Positions 18,286 through 26,262 of a DNA stretch of 64,000 bases are shown here, piece by piece. A model generated the notes under the pieces. The model ran no database searches. It saw only the letters and a program-made list of their open reading frames with translations, and had not been told where the DNA came from. The DNA comes from Microbacterium sp. p3-SID336. GTDB lineage: Bacteria; Actinomycetota; Actinomycetes; Actinomycetales; Microbacteriaceae. The position numbers were made by a program, and so were the translations under genes. The stretch covers positions 1-64,000 of the forward strand of contig NZ_JALXPE010000007.1 of the NCBI RefSeq assembly GCF_025143365.1, read 5' to 3'. The stretch's first letter is position 1. Every line of letters starts with the position of its first letter.

Positions 18286-18291
18286 AGTCTG
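18286..18291 (-). promoter_or_regulatory. Leaderless-type -10 for the YbdK-like gene
   Basis: CAGACT on the minus strand followed by six bases (GTCGAC) and GTG 18279. Confidence 0.45.
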
Positions 18292-18355
18292 ACACGGTGC
18301 CGGGGTCCGACCGCAACGCCGTGTCGCCGGGTTTCGCGCCGAGCGCGCGATCTGG

Positions 18356-18389
18356 CAGAATGGAGGGTCGGACGACGTGCTCGACCCTC
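18356..18389 (+). promoter_or_regulatory. rpsP promoter -10 and adjacent hairpin
   Basis: CAGAAT (18356-18361) in the context TGGCAGAATG matches the -10 region of the other ribosomal-protein promoter here (rplS, 23751). Directly after it GAGGGTCG (18363-18370) and CGACCCTC (18382-18389) form an 8-bp dyad with an 11-base loop. About 120 bases of leader follow before the rpsP GTG. No clear -35 box is seen. Confidence 0.45.
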
Positions 18390-18486
18390 TATCCAGCACC
18401 CGTCCTCCTCATTTGAGCTTCCGCCGGGTGTGCACCCCACGCTCCAGGCGACCGGTTCGTTTCCTTCCACACCATTCAGGAGAATC

Positions 18487-18924
18487 GTGGCTGTCAAGAT
18501 TCGTCTCAAGCGCCTGGGCAAGATCCGCGCGCCTTACTACCGCATCGTCGTCGCCGACTCGCGCACCAAGCGCGACGGTCGCGTGATCGAGGAGATCGGC
18601 AAGTACCACCCGACCGAGGAGCCCTCGTTCATCGAGGTCGACTCCGAGCGCGCCCAGTACTGGCTGTCCGTCGGCGCCCAGCCGACCGAGCAGGTCACCG
18701 CCATCCTCAAGATCACGGGCGACTGGGGCATCTTCAAGGGCGACAAGGACGCGAAGTCCACCCTCAAGGTCGCCGGCGAGAAGACCGCCTTCGAGGCGGA
18801 CTCCTCGAAGAAGTCGGTCATCAAGCCCAAGGCGGAGAAGAAGGAGGAGGCTCCCGCAGAGGAGGCTCCCGCCGCCGAGGCCGACGCGGAGGCCTCTGAG
18901 GCTCCCGCCGCCGACGCCGAGTAA
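18487..18924 (+). CDS. rpsP: 30S ribosomal protein S16
   Basis: S16 is an assembly protein of the 30S body. The conserved core is the first 85 or so residues ([35 protein letters not shown]). The protein is 145 residues long because of a C-terminal Ala/Glu-rich acidic tail ([20 protein letters not shown]) that is usual in actinobacteria but absent in E. coli. GTG 18487 has CAGGAGAATC upstream. First gene of the operon rpsP-khpA-rimM-trmD, all concerned with 30S maturation or tRNA modification. Confidence 0.97.
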   Translation: MAVKIRLKRLGKIRAPYYRIVVADSRTKRDGRVIEEIGKYHPTEEPSFIEVDSERAQYWLSVGAQPTEQVTAILKITGDWGIFKGDKDAKSTLKVAGEKTAFEADSSKKSVIKPKAEKKEEAPAEEAPAAEADAEASEAPAADAE

Positions 18925-18930
18925 TCCGTC

Positions 18931-19161
18931 GTGCTCGCCGCCGCGCTCGAACACATCGTCAAGGGGATCGTCGATCACCCGGAGGATGTGCGCATCCACG
19001 AAACCACGTCGCCGCGAGGCGACCTGCTCGAGGTGCGCGTGCACCCCGACGACCGTGGACGCGTGATCGGGCGCGGCGGCCGCACCGCGAAGGCCCTTCG
19101 CACTCTCGTCAGCGCTCTCGCTGACGGGCGTCGGGTCCGCGTCGACGTCGCGGACGACTGA
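18931..19161 (+). CDS. khpA: KH-domain RNA-binding protein KhpA
   Basis: A 76-residue single KH domain. The KH loop GRGG is at 47-50 (RGRVIGRGGRTAKALR). In Gram-positives KhpA pairs with KhpB/Jag as an RNA chaperone affecting cell division and growth. It starts at GTG six bases after rpsP and ends one base before the rimM GTG, so it is co-transcribed and probably translationally coupled with both. Confidence 0.93.
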   Translation: MLAAALEHIVKGIVDHPEDVRIHETTSPRGDLLEVRVHPDDRGRVIGRGGRTAKALRTLVSALADGRRVRVDVADD

Positions 19162-19162
19162 C

Positions 19163-19783
19163 GTGGTGCCGAACGACCGCATCCAGGGCAAGAACCAGCT
19201 GCGCGTGGGGCGCCTCGTGAAGGCGCACGGCCTGAAGGGCGCGCTGAAGCTGGAGCTCTACACAGACAACCCCGAGGGCCGATTCACCCCCGGTGCCGTG
19301 TTCACGTTGCAGGTGCCCGAGGCATCTCCGTGGCACGGCAAGGAGATCACCGTTCGCGAGTACCGCGTCATGAACGGCAACTCCGTGGTGTTCTTCGAAG
19401 ACGTGGACGACCGCACCGCTGCCGAGAGCCTGGTCCGGGCGATCCTCTGGATGGATCAGGACGAGGACGAGGTCGAGGAGAACGCCTGGTTCGACCACCA
19501 GCTGGTCGGGCTCGACGTGGTGCGCGACGACGCGGTCGTCGGTCGCGTCGTCCGTGTCGATCACTTCCCGGCGCAGGACCTGCTCATCGTCAAGGCGGGG
19601 GAGCAGGAGGTCATGGTCCCCTTCGTGGAGGCGATCGTGCCGACGGTCGACGTTCCCGGCGGGCGCGTGATCGTGACGCCGCCGCCCGGGCTGTTCGAGG
19701 AACTGCCGGACGGGACGGATGACACCGAAGGCTCCGCTGACACCGAGGGCTCCGCTGACACCGACGACACCGACGCACGCTGA
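19163..19783 (+). CDS. rimM: 16S rRNA processing protein RimM
   Basis: RimM helps the 30S head mature and binds S19. The 206-residue protein has the N-terminal RimM barrel ([20 protein letters not shown]) and the PRC-barrel half ([40 protein letters not shown]). It is about 30 residues longer than usual, owing to an acidic repeat tail ([18 protein letters not shown]) encoded by a tandem DNA repeat. The GTG at 19163 starts one base after the khpA stop. Confidence 0.96.
   Translation: MVPNDRIQGKNQLRVGRLVKAHGLKGALKLELYTDNPEGRFTPGAVFTLQVPEASPWHGKEITVREYRVMNGNSVVFFEDVDDRTAAESLVRAILWMDQDEDEVEENAWFDHQLVGLDVVRDDAVVGRVVRVDHFPAQDLLIVKAGEQEVMVPFVEAIVPTVDVPGGRVIVTPPPGLFEELPDGTDDTEGSADTEGSADTDDTDAR
19721..19756 (+). 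repeat. Tandem 18-bp repeat in the rimM tail
   Basis: Two copies of GACACCGARGGCTCCGCT (19721-19738 and 19739-19756, one base different), followed by a further partial GACACCGAC. It encodes DTEGSA twice. Copy-number change by slippage would lengthen or shorten the RimM tail by six residues without frameshift. Confidence 0.8.
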
Positions 19784-19793
19784 GGCGGCACCG

Positions 19794-20510
19794 GTGCGCA
19801 TTGACGTCGTCTCGATCTTCCCGTCGTACTTCGACGGTCTGACGCTGTCCCTTCTCGGCAAGGCACAGAGCGCCGGCATCCTCGACCTCCGTGTGCACGA
19901 TCTGCGTGAATGGACGCACGACCGTCACCGCACCGTCGACGACACCCCGTACGGCGGTGGCGCCGGCATGGTCATGAAACCGGAACCCTGGGCGCTCGCG
20001 CTCGACGAGCTCGTGGGAACAACCACGAGCGAGGAATCCGCGCGACCGACCATCATCTTCCCTTCGCCGGCCGGTGAGGTCTTCAGCCAGGCCACGGCGC
20101 GCGAACTGTCCACGCGCGAGCACCTGGTGTTCGGATGCGGGCGCTACGAGGGCATCGACGAGCGCGTCTTCGAGTACGCGAGCACGCTCGGCGAGGTCCG
20201 GCTCATCAGCCTCGGAGACTACGTGCTGAACGGGGGAGAGGTCGCCACGATGGCGATGGTCGAGGCGATCGGCCGGCTGATCCCCGGTGTGGTCGGGAAT
20301 CCGGACAGCCTCGTCGAGGAATCGCACGAGGACGGCCTGCTCGAATACCCCTCGTACACGAAGCCCGCCGTCTGGCGCGAGCGCCCGGTGCCGGACGTCC
20401 TTCTCAGCGGCAACCACGGCGCGATCGCCGCCTGGCGCCGGGAGCAGCAGTGGGAGCGCACGAGGCGACGCCGGCCCGACCTCCTGCCGGACGGCTCCGA
20501 GGAGCTCTAG
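19794..20510 (+). CDS. trmD: tRNA (guanine37-N1)-methyltransferase
   Basis: TrmD makes m1G37 next to the anticodon and so prevents +1 frameshifts. It is a SPOUT knot enzyme; the knot and SAM-binding blocks [11 protein letters not shown] (about 115-125) and [12 protein letters not shown] (138-149) are intact, as is [13 protein letters not shown] (53-65). GTG 19794 is chosen because the conserved start [12 protein letters not shown] follows it; the frame is open further back but overlaps the rimM repeat. The length becomes 238 residues, normal for the family. It starts ten bases after rimM and converges with a phosphatase gene. Confidence 0.97.
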   Translation: MRIDVVSIFPSYFDGLTLSLLGKAQSAGILDLRVHDLREWTHDRHRTVDDTPYGGGAGMVMKPEPWALALDELVGTTTSEESARPTIIFPSPAGEVFSQATARELSTREHLVFGCGRYEGIDERVFEYASTLGEVRLISLGDYVLNGGEVATMAMVEAIGRLIPGVVGNPDSLVEESHEDGLLEYPSYTKPAVWRERPVPDVLLSGNHGAIAAWRREQQWERTRRRRPDLLPDGSEEL

Positions 20511-20514
20511 CGGC

Positions 20515-21108
20515 TCAGAGCATCCGCTCCGCGCCGCCGACGATCTCCAGGACCGTCCCGTGCGGATGACGCAGTGCGAGGGCGTGCTCCGCGTTCAGGC
20601 CGCGCAACTCCGCGCGCAGCATCCGGCCGATCATCTCGTGGGTCACCAGCACGGGCACGCCGTTCGACTGCCAACCGCACGCGCTGAGCGCCGTGCGCGC
20701 ACGGCTGCGAGCCTGGGCGTAGCTCTCCCCGCCGGGGAAGGCCCAGCCGTAGCGGTTCTCGGCCCGCTCACGTCGCGCGGACGGGTAACGCTCGTCCACC
20801 TCGTCCCAGGTGAGTCCGGCCAGCACCCCGTGGTGCACGTCCGCGAGCTCCGGGATCTCCACGACGGTCGCTCCGAGCCGGTCGGCGATGATTTCCGCGG
20901 TCGTCCGGGCGCGACCGCGCGGGCTCGTGCACACCGTCTCGATCGGCTCGGCGGCGAGCCGTCGCGCCACGCTCTCGGCCTGTGCCCGGCCGTCCGCGGT
21001 CAGGGGCGAGTCGAGCTGCCCCTGCAGACGGTGCTCCGTGTTCCACAGGGTCTGCCCGTGCCTGACCAGGAAGACGCGCTCCGGCACATGACGGTCCTGC
21101 GGGATCAT
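20515..21108 (-). CDS. Histidine phosphatase family protein (phosphoglycerate mutase-like)
   Basis: A 197-residue member of the histidine phosphatase superfamily. The catalytic RHG motif is VFLVRHGQTLWN near residue 15, with CTSPRGRARTTAEII carrying the conserved Arg and a second His in LVTHEMIGRML. No substrate can be inferred. ATG 21108 is chosen since GATCCT sits six bases upstream; GTG 21087, with AGGA seven bases before it, is the alternative. It is divergent from a methyltransferase and its stop is four bases from the trmD stop. Confidence 0.88.
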   Translation of the reverse strand: MIPQDRHVPERVFLVRHGQTLWNTEHRLQGQLDSPLTADGRAQAESVARRLAAEPIETVCTSPRGRARTTAEIIADRLGATVVEIPELADVHHGVLAGLTWDEVDERYPSARRERAENRYGWAFPGGESYAQARSRARTALSACGWQSNGVPVLVTHEMIGRMLRAELRGLNAEHALALRHPHGTVLEIVGGAERML

Positions 21109-21114
21109 GCCCCC

Positions 21115-21120
21115 AGGATC
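21115..21120 (-). promoter_or_regulatory. Leaderless-type -10 for the phosphatase gene
   Basis: GATCCT on the minus strand followed by GGGGGC and ATG 21108. The start codon was partly chosen from this pattern, so it is not independent evidence. Confidence 0.35.
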
Positions 21121-21150
21121 GCACAGCACGACGACGCCGTCTCGGGCTGT

Positions 21151-21156
21151 TAGCGT
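21151..21156 (+). promoter_or_regulatory. Leaderless-type -10 for the methyltransferase gene
   Basis: TAGCGT is followed by six bases (CGAGGC) and ATG 21163. Confidence 0.5.
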
Positions 21157-21162
21157 CGAGGC

Positions 21163-21897
21163 ATGGTCGAGGAAGCACTGGCTCGTTCGTTCGACGGCAT
21201 CGGGGAGGAGTACGACCGCTTCCGCCCTGGCTTCCCCCGCCAGGCGGCGGACGCCGTCCTTCCCGAATCGGTCGGAGCCGTGCTCGACCTCGGCGCCGGT
21301 ACGGGGAAGTTCACCGAGCTTCTGATCGACCGCGCGGCGCGCGTGATCGCCGTGGAGCCCTCCGCGATGATGCGCGAGGTCCTTCGACGCAAGCTTCCTG
21401 AAGTCGACGGTGCACCCGGGACCGCGGAGGACATTCCGCTGGAGTCGTCATCCGTCGACGCCGTCTGCGTCGCGCAGGCCTTCCACTGGTTCGACCGCGA
21501 TGCGGCGTCTGCGGAGATCGCTCGCGTGCTGGTCTCCGGCGGCACGCTCGGTCTGATCTGGAACCGTGCTGACCCGGCGTGTGCATGGGATCTCGCGTGC
21601 CACCGCATCGCCCATCCCGCCGTGGCGGATGTCGACGACACGGCGGCATCCGCCGACGAGCTCCCCGGTTTCGAGCTCGTGGCACACACGGAGGTGCGCT
21701 GGACGGAGCAGATCACGCGGGCGGACTATCTGCGCCGGTGGGGCACGGTCAGCAGCTTCCTCGTCGCGCCTGCGGAGGAGCGCGCTGCCCTGTTCGCAGC
21801 CCTGGAAGCTGTGCTGGATGGGGCCGAGGAGACCCGTGATCGCGAGGTGCTCGACCTTCCGCACCTCACCGACGTGTACCGGTACCGCCGCGCATGA
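21163..21897 (+). CDS. Class I SAM-dependent methyltransferase
   Basis: A 244-residue methyltransferase of the UbiE/Methyltransf_11 type. SAM motif I is VLDLGAGTGKF (about 40-50), motif II VIAVEPSAMM, and the post-motif region VAQAFHWFD, typical of small-molecule methyltransferases in this group. The substrate is unknown. Its stop overlaps the start of the pyrimidine-dimer glycosylase gene (ATGA), so the two are coupled; whether they act together is not known. Confidence 0.88.
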   Translation: MVEEALARSFDGIGEEYDRFRPGFPRQAADAVLPESVGAVLDLGAGTGKFTELLIDRAARVIAVEPSAMMREVLRRKLPEVDGAPGTAEDIPLESSSVDAVCVAQAFHWFDRDAASAEIARVLVSGGTLGLIWNRADPACAWDLACHRIAHPAVADVDDTAASADELPGFELVAHTEVRWTEQITRADYLRRWGTVSSFLVAPAEERAALFAALEAVLDGAEETRDREVLDLPHLTDVYRYRRA

Positions 21898-22346
21898 GGA
21901 TCTGGTCCCTGCACCCGCGTCTGCTCGATCGCCAGGGGCTCGTGGCGTGCTGGCGCGAGGCTCTGCTGGCACAGGCCGTGCTCGCCGGGGCCACGAAGGG
22001 GTACCTGCGACACCCTCAGTTGGAGCGGTTCCGCGCGGTGCCGGAGCCGGAGGCGACGATCGGCGCCTATCTCGAAGCCGTGGCTCAGGAGGCCGACGAC
22101 AGGGGGTACCGCTTCGATCGCACGCGGATCCGCCAGCAGGGTCGAACGGTGCCGGGGATGGAGGTGACCACCGGCCAGCTCTCCTACGAGTGGGATCACC
22201 TGCGCGCGAAGCTCGCGGTGCGGAGCCCGGAGTTCCTGACCCGAGTCGTGGGCATCCGGATCCCGCCGCCGCATCCCCTCTTCGCCGTCGTCGAGGGCGG
22301 CGTGGCGTCGTGGGAGCGCGCGAGCGAGCTCCGCGAGGTCAGCTGA
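21894..22346 (+). CDS. Pyrimidine dimer DNA glycosylase/endonuclease V family protein
   Basis: A 150-residue protein beginning MRIWSLHPRLLDRQGLVACW, with EALLAQAVLAGATKGYLRHP following. This is the typical start of the Pyr_excise family related to T4 endonuclease V, which cuts at UV-induced cyclobutane pyrimidine dimers. In T4 endonuclease V the catalytic groups are the N-terminal amine and a Glu; here the Met would need removal, leaving Arg, so activity is not certain. It overlaps the upstream methyltransferase by four bases. The last eight bases overlap the end of convergent map. Confidence 0.8.
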   Translation: MRIWSLHPRLLDRQGLVACWREALLAQAVLAGATKGYLRHPQLERFRAVPEPEATIGAYLEAVAQEADDRGYRFDRTRIRQQGRTVPGMEVTTGQLSYEWDHLRAKLAVRSPEFLTRVVGIRIPPPHPLFAVVEGGVASWERASELREVS

Positions 22347-23121
22347 CGCCCAGGAACGACCGGTCGGTCAGGATCAGGGGCCCGTCCTCGGTGATGGCGA
22401 TGGTGTGCTCCGAGTGCGCGCCGCGGGAGCCGTCGACGCTGCGCAGCGTCCAGCCGTCCGGATCGGTCACGAGCTCGTCGGTCGTGGCGAGGAACCACGG
22501 CTCGAGCGCGAGGACGAGTCCCGCGCGCAGAGGGAAGCCGCGCCCCGCGCGTCCGTCGTTCGCGACGTGCGGGTCGCCGTGCATGGTGCGGCCGACGCCG
22601 TGGCCGCCGAAGTCGGTGTTGATGGAGTAGCCCTCACCGTGAGCGACAGCCGCGATCGCCGCGGAGATGTCGCCGATGCGGTTGCCGACCACCGCAGTTT
22701 CGATCGCCGCGGTGAGCGCGCGCTCGGTGGTGTCGATCAGGCGGAGGTCCTCGTCCCGCGGGGTGCCGACCACGAAGGAGACGGCGGAGTCGGCGACCCA
22801 TCCGTCGACCGACACCGCGAAGTCGAGCGTCACGAGGTCGCCGTCGCGAAGGGTGTAGTCGTGCGGGAGGCCGTGCAGCACCGCGTCGTTGACCGACGTG
22901 CAGATGACCTTCCCGAAGGGGCTCGCGCCGAAGGACGGGTGGTAGTCGATGTAGCACGACTCGGCGCCGGCCTTGCGGATCATGTCGTGGGCCCGCCGAT
23001 CGATCGTCAGCAGGTTGGTGCCCACCTTGGTCTCGTCGCGCAGCGTCGCCAGGGTCTCGGCGACGAACCGTCCTGCCGCGCGCATCTCGTCGATCTCGGC
23101 AGGGGTGCGCAGTTCGATCAT
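22339..23121 (-). CDS. map: Methionine aminopeptidase, type I
   Basis: Removes the initiator Met from nascent proteins. In the 260-residue protein the five metal ligands are visible: the two Asp in LVTLDFAVSVDGWVADSA, the His in FGGHGVGRTMH, and the two Glu in LALEPWF and AHSEHTIAI. The conserved substrate-loop His is in YIDYHPSFG. The frame is open to 23679, but ATG 23121 gives the normal N terminus (IELRTPAEIDEMRAAGR) and has GAGAGGACACCC upstream. It stands alone here rather than in the ribosomal-protein operon where map often lies. Confidence 0.96.
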   Translation of the reverse strand: MIELRTPAEIDEMRAAGRFVAETLATLRDETKVGTNLLTIDRRAHDMIRKAGAESCYIDYHPSFGASPFGKVICTSVNDAVLHGLPHDYTLRDGDLVTLDFAVSVDGWVADSAVSFVVGTPRDEDLRLIDTTERALTAAIETAVVGNRIGDISAAIAAVAHGEGYSINTDFGGHGVGRTMHGDPHVANDGRAGRGFPLRAGLVLALEPWFLATTDELVTDPDGWTLRSVDGSRGAHSEHTIAITEDGPLILTDRSFLGVS

Positions 23122-23217
23122 GGGTGTCCTCTCGTCCCTTCCATTCTCCCTGATGCGCGCGGGGTCGGGAGCCGCGCGCTGTGAGCGAACACCGACCAGC
23201 GCGTGGTCGGTGAGACG

Positions 23218-23223
23218 TACGAT
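23218..23223 (+). promoter_or_regulatory. Leaderless-type -10 for the membrane protein gene
   Basis: TACGAT is followed by six bases (TTCAGC) and ATG 23230. Confidence 0.5.
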
Positions 23224-23229
23224 TTCAGC

Positions 23230-23718
23230 ATGTGGTTGCGACAGGCCTTCTTCCGCTGGCTTCTGCCGGCCGCGTTCGTCCTGCCGCTGTGGCTGCTCGT
23301 CGGCTGGGGTGTGTTCCAGGGCGGGTGGGCAATCCTCTGGGTGCTGCTCATCGCGATGCCGTCCGTCTTCCTCGGCCAGCTGCTTCTCACCCTGCTCACC
23401 CGATCGCGACCCTCCGTCCGCGCCGAGCGCGCCGTGTCGTGGTGGGACGTCGCCGGCTTCGGGCTCTGGCACGGCCTCACCATCGCCGTCGGCTTCTTCA
23501 TCGACGGGGCGTTCGGCTGGCTGCTGGCGGCGGCGATCGTCGTCGGGATCGCACTGGTGTGGCTGCAGCTCTGGCAGCTCTGGAACGAGGCGCGAGGCAG
23601 CGGAGCCCGCATCCGCGAGACGATCGCCTGGTCGACCATCCCGGCACCGGGGGAGCAGCCGCCTCGTGCCGAGGTCCATGAGGTCATCGTCGTGAGGGAG
23701 ACCGACGGCAGGGACTGA
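23230..23718 (+). CDS. Small integral membrane protein
   Basis: A 162-residue protein with four predicted membrane helices (about residues 5-30, 34-58, 76-97 and 99-118) and a cytoplasmic, charged C-terminal tail of about 40 residues. It is very rich in Trp and Leu. I do not recognise a functional family; similar proteins are usually labelled hypothetical or permease-like. It is monocistronic, between map and the rplS promoter, with a -10 element six bases before the ATG that supports this start over ATG 23203. Confidence 0.75.
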   Translation: MWLRQAFFRWLLPAAFVLPLWLLVGWGVFQGGWAILWVLLIAMPSVFLGQLLLTLLTRSRPSVRAERAVSWWDVAGFGLWHGLTIAVGFFIDGAFGWLLAAAIVVGIALVWLQLWQLWNEARGSGARIRETIAWSTIPAPGEQPPRAEVHEVIVVRETDGRD

Positions 23719-23727
23719 TCGCTCGTT

Positions 23728-23756
23728 TTGGCGGCGACCCCCATCCGTGGCAGAAT
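23728..23756 (+). promoter_or_regulatory. rplS promoter
   Basis: TTGGCG (23728-23733), a 17-base spacer, and CAGAAT (23751-23756). It predicts a leader of about 125 bases before rplS. The context GTGGCAGAATG resembles the rpsP promoter. A leader this long before a ribosomal protein gene can hold a regulatory structure, but I cannot fold it reliably by eye. Confidence 0.6.
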
Positions 23757-23887
23757 GAATCCTTGTGCCGTGACCGGCTCTGCCTCAGGGGAGCCCGCGG
23801 ACGCATCAGCGCCGTTCGGCACACACCCGTTCTTGTTCCTTCCGAAATCATGCATCCGACCTGTGGCGAGTGCAGAGAGAGACGATC

Positions 23888-24235
23888 ATGCAGATCCTCG
23901 ACGCCGTCGACGCGGCTTCGCTCCGTTCCGACATCCCCGAGTTCTTCCCCGGTGACACCGTCAAGGTGCACGTGAACATCACCGAGGGCAACCGCTCCCG
24001 TATCCAGGTTTTCCAGGGTGTCGTCATCGGCCGCCAGGGCGACAGCGTGCGCGAGACCTTCACGGTCCGCAAGATCAGCTTCCAGGTGGGCGTCGAGCGC
24101 ACCTTCCCCGTGCACTCCCCGGTGATCGACCACATCGAGGTCGTCACCCGAGGTGACGTGCGCCGCGCGAAGCTCTACTACCTGCGCGAGCTCCGCGGCA
24201 AGAAGGCGAAGATCAAGGAGAAGCGCGACAAGTAA
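23888..24235 (+). CDS. rplS: 50S ribosomal protein L19
   Basis: L19 sits at the 30S-50S interface. The 115-residue protein is full length, with the family core [30 protein letters not shown] and [17 protein letters not shown], and a basic Lys-rich tail. ATG 23888 is preferred to the upstream in-frame GTG 23870 because it gives the normal length and has GAGAGAGACGATC before it. In many bacteria rplS directly follows trmD; here about 3.4 kb and five genes lie between, and rplS has its own promoter and terminator. Confidence 0.97.
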   Translation: MQILDAVDAASLRSDIPEFFPGDTVKVHVNITEGNRSRIQVFQGVVIGRQGDSVRETFTVRKISFQVGVERTFPVHSPVIDHIEVVTRGDVRRAKLYYLRELRGKKAKIKEKRDK

Positions 24236-24252
24236 GTCGCAGTCGCTCCACA

Positions 24253-24281
24253 GCACCCCGGGACACGATGTCCCGGGGTGC
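24253..24281 (+). terminator. Intrinsic terminator after rplS
   Basis: A perfect 13-bp stem with a three-base loop: GCACCCCGGGACA (24253-24265), CGA, TGTCCCGGGGTGC (24269-24281), followed by TTTCGTT. It starts 17 bases after the rplS stop. Confidence 0.9.
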
Positions 24282-24354
24282 TTTCGTTCCCCCCGCGGTG
24301 TGCGACCCTTGTAACGGCCGTGCGAACGCGGTGCACCACTCGAGAAGGAACCAG

Positions 24355-25080
24355 ATGACTGACTCCCCGTCCGCACGCCCGACGAGACGGCGCCGCGGGT
24401 TCCTGGTCTTCCTTCGAGACGTGCTGGTCATTGTTCTGATCGCCGCACTCGTGTCCTTCGTCATCAAGACGTTCGTGGTGAGGTCGTTCTACATCCCGTC
24501 CGCGTCGATGGAGCGGACTCTGCTCATCAATGACCGCATCCTCGTGGACGAGCTGACTCCGCGGTGGACGGGATACGAGCGCGGCGACGTGGTGGTGTTC
24601 AAGGATCCGGGCGGTTGGCTCGAAGCCGTGCCGCAGACGCCCGCGCAGCCGCCGCTCATCCAGGCGGTCGACTGGGTGCTGAACTTCGTCGGCATCTCGG
24701 CGACCGACTCCCAGGACCACCTGGTGAAGCGCGTGATCGGTGTCGCCGGCGACCATGTGGTGTGCTGCAACGCACTCGGACAGATCACGATCAACGGCTC
24801 GCCGGTCGACGAGTCGAGCTACCTGAACCTCCCGGAGGGCGACACCGCGGCGTCGAATGAGCCGTTCGACGTCGTCGTGCCCGAGGACTCGGTGTGGCTC
24901 CTCGGCGACAACCGCGATCGCTCGCGGGATTCCCGTGCGCATCAGGAGCTCCCCAGCGGCGGCTTCGTCCCGCTCGGCAACATCGTCGGCAAGGCCTTCC
25001 TCACGACCTGGCCGCTGGATCGCCTGGGCACGATCGATGGCCACCACGAGATCTTCAACGGCGTCCCGGACCCCGAATGA
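24355..25080 (+). CDS. lepB: Signal peptidase I
   Basis: Cleaves Sec and Tat signal peptides on the outer face of the membrane. The 241-residue protein has a short basic N terminus, one membrane anchor (about 18-40), and the serine/lysine dyad: Ser51 in YIPSASMERTL and Lys125 in HLVKRVIGVAGD. The box GDNRDRSRDSR follows. GAGAAGGAACCAG before ATG 24355 is a good ribosome-binding site. It overlaps rnhB by four bases. The order rplS-lepB-rnhB is conserved in many bacteria. Confidence 0.97.
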   Translation: MTDSPSARPTRRRRGFLVFLRDVLVIVLIAALVSFVIKTFVVRSFYIPSASMERTLLINDRILVDELTPRWTGYERGDVVVFKDPGGWLEAVPQTPAQPPLIQAVDWVLNFVGISATDSQDHLVKRVIGVAGDHVVCCNALGQITINGSPVDESSYLNLPEGDTAASNEPFDVVVPEDSVWLLGDNRDRSRDSRAHQELPSGGFVPLGNIVGKAFLTTWPLDRLGTIDGHHEIFNGVPDPE

Positions 25081-25736
25081 CCGTCATCACGCCCCGCCTC
25101 ACCCTGGAGCGCCGCCTCCTGGGGGAGTGCGACCTGATCATCGCGCTGGACGAGGTGGGGAGGGGCGCCCTCGCCGGCCCGGTCGCCGTCGGCGCCGCGG
25201 TCATGGATGCCAAGGGCGCCAGACGCCGTGTGCCGGAGGGGCTTCGCGACTCGAAGCTCGTGTCCGAGAAGAGGCGTCCGGAGGTGGCGGCGCGCGCCGC
25301 CGCGTGGGTACAGGCCTCCGCCGTGGGCTGGGCCACGTCTCAGGAGATCGACGAGGTGGGCATCATGCGGGCGCTCGGCCTCGCCGCGTCGCGGGCCGTG
25401 CAGGCCGTGGTGGACCAGGGCGCCGTCGTGGAGCAGGCTCTCGTGCTGCTCGATGGCAATCACGACTACGTCTCCCGCGTGCACCCGGTGCCGTTGCGCG
25501 TCCAGCCGGTCATCAAGGCGGACCGCGACTGCGCCTCGGTCTCCGCGGCGTCGGTGATCGCGAAGGTCGCTCGTGACACGTTGATGACCGACCTCCATGA
25601 GCAGCACCGCGACTACCAGTGGGACAGGAACAAGGGCTACGCGAGCCCCGAGCATCGAGAAGCCATCCGTGCACTCGGCCTGTCGCCGTTCCACCGTTCG
25701 TCGTGGGCCATCGCCGACGCGCCGACCCTGTTCTGA
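25077..25736 (+). CDS. rnhB: Ribonuclease HII
   Basis: Degrades RNA in RNA/DNA hybrids and removes misincorporated ribonucleotides. The 219-residue protein shows the metal-binding LDEVGRGALAGPV (Asp25, Glu26), the third Asp in LLDGNHDY, and VIKADRDCASVSAASVIAKV carrying a further conserved Asp. NKGYASPEHREAI is the usual C-terminal block. ATG 25077 overlaps the lepB stop (ATGA). Confidence 0.96.
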   Translation: MTVITPRLTLERRLLGECDLIIALDEVGRGALAGPVAVGAAVMDAKGARRRVPEGLRDSKLVSEKRRPEVAARAAAWVQASAVGWATSQEIDEVGIMRALGLAASRAVQAVVDQGAVVEQALVLLDGNHDYVSRVHPVPLRVQPVIKADRDCASVSAASVIAKVARDTLMTDLHEQHRDYQWDRNKGYASPEHREAIRALGLSPFHRSSWAIADAPTLF

Positions 25737-25774
25737 CCCAGGCGGCGGATGCCGCGACCTGGCGCCGCCGACCC

Positions 25775-25780
25775 TAGGAT
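25775..25780 (+). promoter_or_regulatory. -10 element for the DUF2469 gene
   Basis: TAGGAT lies nine bases before ATG 25790, leaving room for a leader of at most a few bases. Confidence 0.4.
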
Positions 25781-25789
25781 GGACTCATC

Positions 25790-26116
25790 ATGGATGAGGA
25801 AGCCTTCGACGACTACGACCGCGAACTCGAGCTCGCGCTGTTCCGCGAGTACCGCGACGTGGTCTCGCAGTTCCAGTACGTGGTCGAGACCGAGCGTCGG
25901 TTCTACCTCGCCAACGAGGTCAACGTCGTCCGTCGGGACACCGAGCACGACTTCTACTTCGAGATCTCGATGAGCGATGTGTGGGTGTGGGACATCTACC
26001 GCGCTGACCGCTTCGTGAAGGCGGTGCGCGTGCTCACCTTCAAGGACGTCAACGTCGAGGAGCTCCAGCGCCGCGAGTTCGAGCTGCCGCAGGAGCTGTC
26101 GCTCGACGGCGAGTGA
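25790..26116 (+). CDS. DUF2469 family protein
   Basis: A 108-residue acidic protein (MDEEAFDDYDRELELALFRE, VVETERRFYLANEVNV, DVWVWDIYRADRFVKAVRVL). DUF2469 is found almost only in actinobacteria, nearly always in this place between rnhB and yraN; its function is unknown. No membrane segment or signal peptide. It is monocistronic, with its own -10 element and a 146-base gap before yraN. Confidence 0.9.
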   Translation: MDEEAFDDYDRELELALFREYRDVVSQFQYVVETERRFYLANEVNVVRRDTEHDFYFEISMSDVWVWDIYRADRFVKAVRVLTFKDVNVEELQRREFELPQELSLDGE

Positions 26117-26250
26117 CCGCGTCCCCGCCGGCGACCGCGGCGCGGATTTCTGCCCGTTCGCTCGTCCTGCACAGGGCGTGGATGCGCTGACCTCCTCCGA
26201 AGAGCCGTACATCCGCCGTCTGGACAGCTGGAAACGTCCGGAGGCTGGGC

Positions 26251-26256
26251 GATCCT
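26251..26256 (+). promoter_or_regulatory. Weak leaderless-type -10 for yraN
   Basis: GATCCT is followed by six bases (CGGCAG) and ATG 26263. The match to the consensus is limited to A2 and T6. Confidence 0.35.
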
Positions 26257-26262
26257 CGGCAG

